Below, one piece after another: positions 36,300-43,426 of a stretch of 64,000 bases of DNA. The stretch lies in NCBI GenBank assembly GCA_020636315.1, contig JACJYA010000011.1, positions 124,001-188,000 on the forward strand, written 5' to 3'. The translations under genes and the position numbers were made by a program. Under the pieces are notes generated by a model. The model did not search any database and was not told where the DNA came from. It was given only the letters and a program-made list of their open reading frames with translations. Every line of letters starts with the position of its first letter. Positions within the stretch are counted from its first letter, which is position 1. Origin of the DNA: Lewinellaceae bacterium. GTDB lineage: Bacteria; Bacteroidota; Bacteroidia; Chitinophagales; Saprospiraceae.

Positions 36300-37064
36300 A
36301 TGAAACGAACTAAAAATGCCAGGCGGCTGATCCTGCCGTTCTTCGTATTACTCCTTATTTCAGCATGTCAGAAGGATGCTGTTGGCCCAAGCAACTCTCT
36401 TTACCTCCCGGAGGTTGGCCACCAGGCTATTTCCTTCACCCATAAATTCAATCCGGCGGACTATGAAGAAGGCAAGCGCATTGTCGTGGAGGAATTCAGT
36501 GTGGCCATCGAGAATTCAGGCCAGATCCGGCGTACTTATTTCATGAGCAACCCGGATAGTGCAGAAGTGTATGCGATCTCCTTTTTCGATCCCAGCGGCA
36601 GCACAACGGAATGGCTCAACAGTGAGGAGCGGGATGCCGTTCTGCAGAAATTGTTTCCCTTGTACCGGGAACCACTTGTCGTAGAAGAATATACAACCGG
36701 CTTGATCCACGATACCCACGCTTCCGGTGATAATACCCCGGAATACCTTCCGGAACCGGGTGATAAGGTAATGGTTTTCAATGGTTTTTTTGCCCCCGCC
36801 ACCTATGATGCTGCCGTGGATATCGTCACGAACGGCATCCCGGAGGCCGTAGAAAATTCGGGGCAGAAACGGCGCAGCTATCATGTGCTGAACCCGGGTT
36901 TATACGAAGTGCTGTCCCTCAGTTTTTTCCATCCCATAAGCAGTGTCGATGAATGGGTGCAGAATCCGGAGCGCCAGGCCCTTGCAGACTCCCTGGCCCA
37001 ACTCGCGATCGAGCCGCTCACTGTCCAGCAATATACACTCGAGTTGGCGCATGATTCCAATTGA
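36300..37064 (+). CDS. Lipoprotein with two tandem ABM-like domains
   Basis: 254 residues from ATG 36300. Lipobox LLISAC at about residue 19-24. Two repeats of about 95 residues: ISFTHKFNPADYEEGKRIVV, ENSGQIRRTYFMSNPDSAEV, ISFFDPSGSTTEWL; and VFNGFFAPATYDAAVDIVTN, ENSGQKRRSYHVLNPGLYEV, LSFFHPISSVDEWV. The pattern fits a ferredoxin-like alpha/beta barrel of the ABM (monooxygenase-like) type, two of which would form one pseudo-dimer. No catalytic residues can be named. It lies between the delta-60 gene and the hybrid sensor. Confidence 0.65.
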   Translation: MKRTKNARRLILPFFVLLLISACQKDAVGPSNSLYLPEVGHQAISFTHKFNPADYEEGKRIVVEEFSVAIENSGQIRRTYFMSNPDSAEVYAISFFDPSGSTTEWLNSEERDAVLQKLFPLYREPLVVEEYTTGLIHDTHASGDNTPEYLPEPGDKVMVFNGFFAPATYDAAVDIVTNGIPEAVENSGQKRRSYHVLNPGLYEVLSLSFFHPISSVDEWVQNPERQALADSLAQLAIEPLTVQQYTLELAHDSN

Positions 37065-37139
37065 TGGAATCAGGATGATAAGCATCCATGGTTGTCAGGT
37101 TTTGCATTTGGAAAAGAAGATGTATTGCTGCATTCAATA

Positions 37140-37180
37140 CAAAGGTGCCGGGATCGAGGATGGAAAACTTGGACTGTTGT
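37140..37180 (-). promoter_or_regulatory. Minus-strand half operator and -7 box upstream of hybrid sensor
   Basis: Minus strand: ACAACAGTCC from 37180 and CACCTTTG from 37147, exactly 33 bp apart as in the other copies; the first repeat is not recognisable. It points away from the sensor gene (start 37243), and no minus-strand gene follows, so it may be a relic, an antisense promoter, or an autoregulatory site. Confidence 0.5.
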
Positions 37181-37242
37181 TTTTGTATTTTTCTACCGTT
37201 TTTCTTGAAAAATTTGGCTAAAGTACGGAAATAGCATTGTCA

Positions 37243-40200
37243 ATGCTTAAAATCATGGCAATGCTTGGCTGCTCAAAAACTCATTTTTTGGTACTAATCC
37301 GCTTAGTAAGTATTACATTATTCTTGGGTTGGGGAAATTCCTTTTATGGGCAAATTTCTAATCTGGATTCCCTGCGAACAGCAATCGCTCAGGCAAAAGC
37401 CGACACCTCCCGGATTCTGTTGGAAAATGAATTGGCCGCCGGCTTGTACCAATCGGACAAGGATAGCGCGCTTCAGCTATTGCGATCGTCTATCATTGCC
37501 GCTGAAAAGATCAGTTACCGAACAGGGCTTTACAAATTGTGGTTCACAAAAGCATTTATTCACCTTCAGTACAACCAACTTGACAGTGCATTTATCGGGT
37601 TCAGTAAGGCAAAAGAAATAGCCTCGGATGTTGGTGATGAAATTGGGCTGATCCGGGCCTTAAATGCGTTGAGTTACTGCGTCCAAAATAAAAGGAAAGG
37701 CATTCCATACCTGGAGGAAGCCCTGGAAATTGCAACAGCCATTGGAGATAAAGAAAAACAAGCAGCGGTGATGACGAGCTTGGGAATTGCTTATTCCAAC
37801 CTTGCAGAATTTGACAGTGCAGAAATTTATTACATAAAAGCCCTGGCCATTCATAAGGAAAAAAGGGAAAAAAAGCCGCAGGCGGATATTTTGCGGAACC
37901 TTGGGAACAATGCAGGCAGGTCGAACAACCTTGCTAAAGCACTCAGTTATTATCAACAAGCAGTGCTCATAATGCGGGAGTTGGAGAAAAAAAGTGAAGA
38001 GGCCGGCATATATAATATGATGGGATATGCATGCTCTGTTTTTGGCAATTTTCCAAAGGCTTTGGAATACAGCCATATAGCCCTGAAGTTGATGGAGGCT
38101 GCCGGCGACCGGGAAGGGATTGCCGATTGTTACAATCGGATAAGCGATTTATACCTGTCGCTGGAGGATTACTCGCAGGCGCTTTTTTTTGTTGAAAAAT
38201 CCTATGCGTTGCAGGAAGAACAAGGGAAAAGCGCTCTACAGCCCGATTTGCTTTATCGAAAAGGCTACATATATAAGCTGAAAGGGGAATACCGGGCAGC
38301 TCTCCAATTCTTACGAGAATCTCTGGCATTGAAAAATGCCATCGGACAAACGGTAAGCTCCCGGCACTTCTATGACCTTGGATATTGTTTTGGACAATTG
38401 GGCCAACCGGATTCGGCGCTTGTTTTTTTTCAAAATGCCCTGCACATCGGAAGGGAAACCAACATCCCCCTGGATATAGCGGAAAGCTTAATTGGTTTGG
38501 CGAATATTCATTTTCAACAAGAGGATTTTGAAATGGCCATCGCCGAATTGAAAGAAGCCATCGAACTAGCAACTATTTCCGGGAAAAAGGAACAGGAGAT
38601 GGCAGCAGCGGAAATTCTTTATCGTATTTATAAAAACCGGAACGATACGAAAGAGGCGCTTTACTATCATGAAACCTACCGCGGCCTGCAGGACTCCCTC
38701 TTTAACGAAAAAAACACCAAGGAAATCGCACGGATGGAAGCGGGTTTTGAATTTGAAAAAGAAAAACAAGAGCTGGAATTTGCCCAACAAAGAAGGTCGG
38801 CCAAAGAAGCCAGTGTCCGTCGCATTCTGTGGGTTGCACTTGGTTTGGTGGGCATGGCCTTAGCAATCGGCATTTTTTATTTTCGCTCCAAGCAAAAAGC
38901 CAATGCTGAGCTCAACCGATTGAACAAAGAAATACTGACCCAAAAGGCAGTCGTTGAAGAGCAAAAAGAAAAACTGGAGGAACTGGACATCGCCAAATCC
39001 CGCTTTTTTACCAACATCTCCCACGAGTTCCGTACGCCTCTGACAGTTATCAATGGTATGGCCGGCCAAATTGAAGGCCAGGAAAAAATAAAAAGCCTGA
39101 TCAGGCGCAACAGCCTCAGCCTGCTCAACCTGGTTAACCAGATCCTGGATCTTCGAAAACTGGAGCTCGGGAAACTCAAGCTCGAACTGGTACAGGGAGA
39201 CGTGGTGCAATATCTCCAGTATGTCCTGGAATCGTATGAGGTGATGGCAGGATTGAAGGGAGTCAAACTGCATTTTATCCCTAAGGAGAAAGAGCTTTTT
39301 ATGGACTTTGACCAGGAAAAACTCCTGCGCATCGTTACCAACCTGTTGTTCAATGCCATCAAATTCACCCCTGAAGGCGGCCATGTCTATCTGATGCTGG
39401 AAAAAAGCGCCATGGAAAAAGAAGCCGGGCAAAGGGCCGAGGCTTTATACCTGAGAGTTTCTGATACCGGTGTGGGTATTCCCAAAGAAAAACAAGCCTA
39501 TATTTTTGACCGGTTTTACCAGGTGGAAGAAAACTCCGGTACAACCGGCGCCGGTATTGGCCTGGCCCTTACCAAAGACCTGATCACGCTCATGGGAGGA
39601 AGCATCAGCCTGGAAAGTGCGCCTGGCAAAGGCTCTTCGTTTACGGTTCTATTGCCGATTAGCCGGGAAGCAAACATAGTGCACATTGAACAGCAAACCG
39701 TTGAAGAGCTAACTTTGGTGGAGTTTGACCAGTTGGAATTGGAAAGAACAACCGAGCCTTTCTTGAAAAAGGTTGCATCTACAGAAAAAGAAAACGGCCT
39801 GAGCCTGCTCATCATCGAAGACAACCGGGATGTTCAGCAATACCTCATCACCCTACTGGAATCGAAATACACCCTTTACCTGGCCGGCGACGGCGAGGAG
39901 GGCATAGAAATGGCCTTTGAACACATTCCGGACCTCATCATCAGCGATGTCATGATGCCCAAGAAGGATGGCTTCGAAGTTTGCGATACGCTGAAAAATG
40001 ACGACCGGACCAGCCATATCCCTATTATCTTACTGACCGCCAAGGGTAGTGTGGAGTCCCGCATTCAAGGCCTGGAACGCGGCGCCGATGCTTATCTGGC
40101 CAAGCCCTTCAATGAAAAAGAGCTGTTTGTACGCCTTGAAAAACTGACCGAATTACGCCGGTTGCTTCAGCAGAGGTATCAGCATATCCGCCCACCTGCT

Positions 40201-40557
40201 GATGCTGTTCAAGCGGCGCCTGAAACCGGCTTTGAGAAGGAAGATGCCATCATGGCAAAGCTGCAGAAGATCGTGGAAGATAACCTGGACGATACGGATT
40301 TTGGCCCGACACAGCTCTGCAAGGCCATGGGCATGAGCCGCTCCCACCTTCACCTGAAGATCAAAGCGCTGACCAATCTTTCCACCTCCATTTTCATCCG
40401 CACCATCCGCTTGTATAAAGCCAAAGAATTGCTCCAGAAAGGCGAACTGAACGTCACTCAGGTTGCATATGAAGTGGGCTTTAATGACCTGAGCTACTTC
40501 TCCAGGAAGTTCTCGGAAGAATTTGGGGTGAACCCCCAGAAGGTGGCTAAATCCTGA
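37243..40557 (+). CDS. Hybrid two-component sensor-regulator (TPR-HisKA-REC-AraC)
   Basis: About 1104 residues from ATG 37243 (other ATGs at 37255 and 37261). Signal-like helix, then TPR repeats in the periplasm or cytosol-facing N-terminal half (AAVMTSLGIAYSNLAEFDSA, AGIYNMMGYACSVFGNFPKA, and more), a membrane helix about 529-550 (ILWVALGLVGMALAIGIFYF), a coiled coil, histidine kinase (FFTNISHEFRTPLTVING with phospho-His about 597; LFNAIKFTPEGG; DTGVGIPKEK; GAGIGLALTK), a receiver (IIEDNRDVQQY, phospho-Asp in LIISDVMMPKKDGF about 903, Lys in YLAKPFNE), and a C-terminal AraC domain (ICMSRSHLHLK-like AMGMSRSHLHLKIKAL, NVTQVAYEVGFNDLSYFSRK). Single-protein membrane-to-DNA regulator like Bacteroides HTCS, but with TPRs as the sensor. 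Its AraC domain may bind the tandem repeats (inference). Confidence 0.92.
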   Translation: MLKIMAMLGCSKTHFLVLIRLVSITLFLGWGNSFYGQISNLDSLRTAIAQAKADTSRILLENELAAGLYQSDKDSALQLLRSSIIAAEKISYRTGLYKLWFTKAFIHLQYNQLDSAFIGFSKAKEIASDVGDEIGLIRALNALSYCVQNKRKGIPYLEEALEIATAIGDKEKQAAVMTSLGIAYSNLAEFDSAEIYYIKALAIHKEKREKKPQADILRNLGNNAGRSNNLAKALSYYQQAVLIMRELEKKSEEAGIYNMMGYACSVFGNFPKALEYSHIALKLMEAAGDREGIADCYNRISDLYLSLEDYSQALFFVEKSYALQEEQGKSALQPDLLYRKGYIYKLKGEYRAALQFLRESLALKNAIGQTVSSRHFYDLGYCFGQLGQPDSALVFFQNALHIGRETNIPLDIAESLIGLANIHFQQEDFEMAIAELKEAIELATISGKKEQEMAAAEILYRIYKNRNDTKEALYYHETYRGLQDSLFNEKNTKEIARMEAGFEFEKEKQELEFAQQRRSAKEASVRRILWVALGLVGMALAIGIFYFRSKQKANAELNRLNKEILTQKAVVEEQKEKLEELDIAKSRFFTNISHEFRTPLTVINGMAGQIEGQEKIKSLIRRNSLSLLNLVNQILDLRKLELGKLKLELVQGDVVQYLQYVLESYEVMAGLKGVKLHFIPKEKELFMDFDQEKLLRIVTNLLFNAIKFTPEGGHVYLMLEKSAMEKEAGQRAEALYLRVSDTGVGIPKEKQAYIFDRFYQVEENSGTTGAGIGLALTKDLITLMGGSISLESAPGKGSSFTVLLPISREANIVHIEQQTVEELTLVEFDQLELERTTEPFLKKVASTEKENGLSLLIIEDNRDVQQYLITLLESKYTLYLAGDGEEGIEMAFEHIPDLIISDVMMPKKDGFEVCDTLKNDDRTSHIPIILLTAKGSVESRIQGLERGADAYLAKPFNEKELFVRLEKLTELRRLLQQRYQHIRPPADAVQAAPETGFEKEDAIMAKLQKIVEDNLDDTDFGPTQLCKAMGMSRSHLHLKIKALTNLSTSIFIRTIRLYKAKELLQKGELNVTQVAYEVGFNDLSYFSRKFSEEFGVNPQKVAKS

Positions 40558-40708
40558 GTACTCTGTAACTTAAGTGAATTGACGTTTCCGGGTGATGAAT
40601 TTTCCTTCTGGCCGAGGATCGCCCGGAGCCTGGTAGCAGCGCTGCCAAGGCGAAGGCAAGGGCGAAAAGCACGGCCGGAAGCATAAGGTATTTAAGTTAC
40701 AGAGTACT
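40557..40708. mobile_element. Miniature inverted-repeat element, ends AGTACTCTGTAAC
   Basis: Perfect 17-bp terminal inverted repeats AGTACTCTGTAACTTAA (40557-40573 and 40708-40692), 152 bp, GC-rich palindromic core, no ORF. It starts in the stop codon of the hybrid sensor gene, so the last residue and stop may come from the insertion. Confidence 0.65.
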
Positions 40709-40769
40709 GAAGAGGCGTCTCCCGGAAACAACTTCCTCTTTGAAAAGCCCCCTGGTATCGCTTCCCTGA

Positions 40770-40831
40770 ACAATAGTCCAAAAAAACGAAACAACAGTCC
40801 CACATTCACATGGTCAATCCCGGCATCTTTG
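40770..40831 (+). promoter_or_regulatory. Tandem-repeat operator and -7 box, degenerate receiver
   Basis: ACAATAGTCC (40770), ACAACAGTCC (40791), 21 bp apart; CATCTTTG at 40824, 33 bp after repeat 2. The next ATG is at 40865; that short frame (MKSHFMKNLYFFRRLWILFS) runs into a miniature element. Confidence 0.77.
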
Positions 40832-40957
40832 TACCGGGAGAAAAAACACACTATCTGCCAAAGAATGAAAAGCCATTTTATGAAAAACTTATACTTTTTC
40901 CGGAGGCTATGGATCTTGTTCAGCCGGGGATGTGGCAAGGATATGCAAGACGGGCCC

Positions 40958-41125
40958 TTAGAGCTTGTTTGGAGGCCACACTTTGGGCTAAAAAATGCCC
41001 CTTTTTTGCTGATATGGCGTTGCTTTTTTCGTCCGTACCCCCGGGTATGCACTTCAAAAAGCGCCTTGTCTCATCAAAAAATTGACACTTTTTATCTCCA
41101 AAAGCGGCCTCCAAACAAGCTCTTA
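40958..41125. mobile_element. Miniature inverted-repeat element, ends TTAGAGCTTGTTT
   Basis: Left end TTAGAGCTTGTTTGGAGGCC (40958-40977); right end read on the other strand TAAGAGCTTGTTTGGAGGCC (41125-41106): 19 of 20 match. 168 bp, no transposase. It lies between the promoter at 40770 and the degenerate receiver gene, and a related half-end (CCAACAAGCTCTTAAACGG) is seen near 60905. Confidence 0.6.
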
Positions 41126-41220
41126 CCGCCGATCATATTTGGGGCCATTATTTATCTGGCCTGCGGCCAGGAATCAGTAATGGGGGCCATTTCCAGGAGA
41201 GTGCCCGCACCCTGGCCCGG

Positions 41221-41715
41221 GTGAAGAGATTAGCTACTGTCATGCCTGGAAAAGAGATCAGCATATTGTTAGTAGTCAGCCATAATGCTCTACAAGGCCG
41301 ATTGGTGAATGCCTTGGAAGACAGGTACCGGCTCAAGATCACAGCTTATCTTGAAAAAGGTTTGGCAATGGCTTATTCGTCCGTACCGGATATCATCATC
41401 GTCCAAAGCCATTTGCCACAGGATCACCCTCTGGCCGCTTGTAACGCTCTGAAGGGCAATCAGGCCACCAGCCATATTCCCATTATTCTGATTCCCGACC
41501 ATATCCCCGGCCGGGAAAAGGCTGCCTTTTATCCCGCTGATGCGATCTTAGCTTTTTCGTTCACGAAAAAAGAACTGATGATCGCGATACAGAATGTCAT
41601 CTCGCTAAAAATACAATTGATGCAACGCTACCCGATATTTTACAAAAGCGATAATGCCTTTAGCCGGGAGCAGGCCTATCTGAATCAGGTTATTGAACAA
41701 CTACCCGAAAAATAA
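41221..41715 (+). CDS. Degenerate receiver-domain protein
   Basis: 164 residues from GTG 41221 (ATG 41242 is also possible). The fold follows a response-regulator receiver: ISILLVVSHNALQGRLVNAL in place of the acidic pair, VPDIIIVQSHLPQDHPLAAC where the phospho-Asp position is Gln, SHIPIILIPDHIPGREKAAF in place of the Thr strand, and AILAFSFTKKELMIAIQNV where the Lys is replaced by Phe-Ser-Phe. No output domain. It resembles the receiver of the hybrid sensor upstream (DRTSHIPIILLTAKGSVESR). Probably a duplicate tail of such a sensor that lost phosphorylation, kept behind its own operator. It may act as a protein partner or be decaying. Confidence 0.6.
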   Translation: MKRLATVMPGKEISILLVVSHNALQGRLVNALEDRYRLKITAYLEKGLAMAYSSVPDIIIVQSHLPQDHPLAACNALKGNQATSHIPIILIPDHIPGREKAAFYPADAILAFSFTKKELMIAIQNVISLKIQLMQRYPIFYKSDNAFSREQAYLNQVIEQLPEK

Positions 41716-41723
41716 GCAGTAAA

Positions 41724-41785
41724 ACAATAATCCATAACTGCGAAACAATAGTCCAAAAGTGCTCTGTTCAGATGCCTCATCTTTG
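41724..41785 (+). promoter_or_regulatory. Tandem-repeat operator and -7 box, thioredoxin-like gene
   Basis: ACAATAATCC (41724), ACAATAGTCC (41745), 21 bp apart; CATCTTTG at 41778, 33 bp after repeat 2. The gene starts at 41809. Confidence 0.77.
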
Positions 41786-41808
41786 TATTAGTAACAAATA
41801 CTGAAATC

Positions 41809-43236
41809 ATGAAAAGTCTTCCATTGATCATTGTAATCCTATGTTCATTTTTCTTGGTTAATAACCAATTTGCAAATTGCACTCCCCTGGAGAACACGGA
41901 GATCAGCCTGCAAATCGAAGGGCTTTCTTCCCAATGGATTTACCTGCAGGGCATCCATAAGAACGTTAAGTCTAAATTGGATTCCGCCTGGCTGGATGGC
42001 GAGGGAAAAGGCTTTTTTAAATACGATATGCCCCTGGATCAAGGCTATTACAACCTGATTATATCAGATGATGTTTCTTTCCCCATTTTATTGAGCGAAG
42101 ATCAGGCCTTCTTCATGAAGTCCAATGCAGGACAGTTGATCAAAAATATGGAAGTGCAGGGATGCACGGAAAACGCCCTGCTTTACGAGAGCATGCAGTT
42201 TGATGTCAATCTGCAGGAACGCTTCCAGGCCGAGGCCCGGGATATCCAGCAGAGAGAGGAGCAAGAGCGGGGCCAGGCCCTGGTTAACCAGTTGAGGGAA
42301 AAATATTTTGCTGAAAAAGCCGCCTTCCTGGAAAACCTCTTCCAACAACATCCTGATGCTTTGTTCACCAGATATGAAAAAGCCAAACAGGAACCTCGAA
42401 ACCTGAATGCCATCATGGCCGATCCCAACCTCGATCCGGCTGAAAAACAGGAGATGATCCTGAGTGATTTCTGGGATCAGGTCGATTTCAGTGACGAGCG
42501 CCTGCTGCGCACACCTGCCATCTTTGACAAGTTGTGGCAATATTTCAACCGGTTTGTCCCTGACCAGACCGATATCAAAATCCAGGCGGTGGATGTACTG
42601 ATGAAAAAAGTAGTGGATTATCCGGCGTACTATGCGTTTTTTGCCACCTGGCTGGCCGACGACTACCTGCCCCCGTTCACCGGGCAGATGGACCCTGATG
42701 CGCTCTATACCCACCTGGCCAATAATTACCTGACTGAAGAGCGGGCTGTATGGGCAGACTCTATGAATATCTATGCCTGGCAGTTGCGGGCAGAAAGCCG
42801 CAGTGTTGGGCTGGTTGGCATGAAGGGAGGTAATTTTGAAGCCAGGACGCCGGAGGGAACAATGCAGGCTCTGTATGATATCAAGTCTCCCTACATCGCG
42901 CTCTTTTTCTATCACTACGATTGCGATCACTGCATTGAAACTGCGCCGAAACTGGCACAACAATACCACCAGGCGCTGAAAGAGCAGGGGCTGGAAGTCG
43001 TCGCCGTAGCCATGGATACTCCCGATGAGGAATGGAAGAACTTTATTCGCAGCAACGAAATGAACTTTGTTAACGTGACGGACGAGGACAATCAGGCTAT
43101 CTATGATCACTACAGCGTTTGGGCGACCCCGGAGATCATGCTCCTCGATCCGGAACGCACCATCATCGGCAAGCATCTGGCAGTGGAGGAGATCTCTGTC
43201 CTGATGGAAGCCGACAGGATGGGAGTGCTCAAATAA
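41809..43236 (+). CDS. Secreted thioredoxin-like protein (DUF5106/TlpA type)
   Basis: 475 residues. Signal peptide (IIVILCSFFLVNNQFANCT). Residues 28-110 are a beta domain like DUF4369 (ISLQIEGLSSQWIYLQGIHK), residues 115-320 a helical domain (DUF5106-like: AAFLENLFQQHPDALFTRYE), residues 335-475 a thioredoxin fold with active site FFYHYDCDHCIETAPKLAQQ (CDHC about 370), the following AVAMDTPDEEWKNF and the cis-Pro in YSVWATPEIMLLDPE. CxxC-bearing thiol-disulfide oxidoreductase of the periplasm. Such proteins are common with secreted cysteine-rich proteins; the lectin modules here are rich in paired Cys, so help in their folding is a reasonable inference, supported by the shared operator. Confidence 0.86.
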   Translation: MKSLPLIIVILCSFFLVNNQFANCTPLENTEISLQIEGLSSQWIYLQGIHKNVKSKLDSAWLDGEGKGFFKYDMPLDQGYYNLIISDDVSFPILLSEDQAFFMKSNAGQLIKNMEVQGCTENALLYESMQFDVNLQERFQAEARDIQQREEQERGQALVNQLREKYFAEKAAFLENLFQQHPDALFTRYEKAKQEPRNLNAIMADPNLDPAEKQEMILSDFWDQVDFSDERLLRTPAIFDKLWQYFNRFVPDQTDIKIQAVDVLMKKVVDYPAYYAFFATWLADDYLPPFTGQMDPDALYTHLANNYLTEERAVWADSMNIYAWQLRAESRSVGLVGMKGGNFEARTPEGTMQALYDIKSPYIALFFYHYDCDHCIETAPKLAQQYHQALKEQGLEVVAVAMDTPDEEWKNFIRSNEMNFVNVTDEDNQAIYDHYSVWATPEIMLLDPERTIIGKHLAVEEISVLMEADRMGVLK

Positions 43237-43426
43237 GGAAACTAACAATAAAACTACAGATGAAGCGCCATGGCAGGCAGGTTTGTCGGAGAGGCTGCTT
43301 GGCATTTTGGTAAAGATTGAATTTCGGAAAATGTAGAGGGTTGGCTTTTTTTAACCCCAGGATGCAAAAGTTAGGACAATAAAAACTAACTTTATTGTGT
43401 CGGTAAGACGCAATAAAAAGCCTCCT

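Noticed and set aside
40829..41224. 131-codon ORF between promoter and receiver gene
   Set aside because: Most of it is the miniature element at 40958-41125 read through; only the first 30 codons could be a gene start.
42088..43305. 405-codon minus-strand ORF
   Set aside because: Antisense to the thioredoxin-like gene with its CDHC site; codon-composition shadow.
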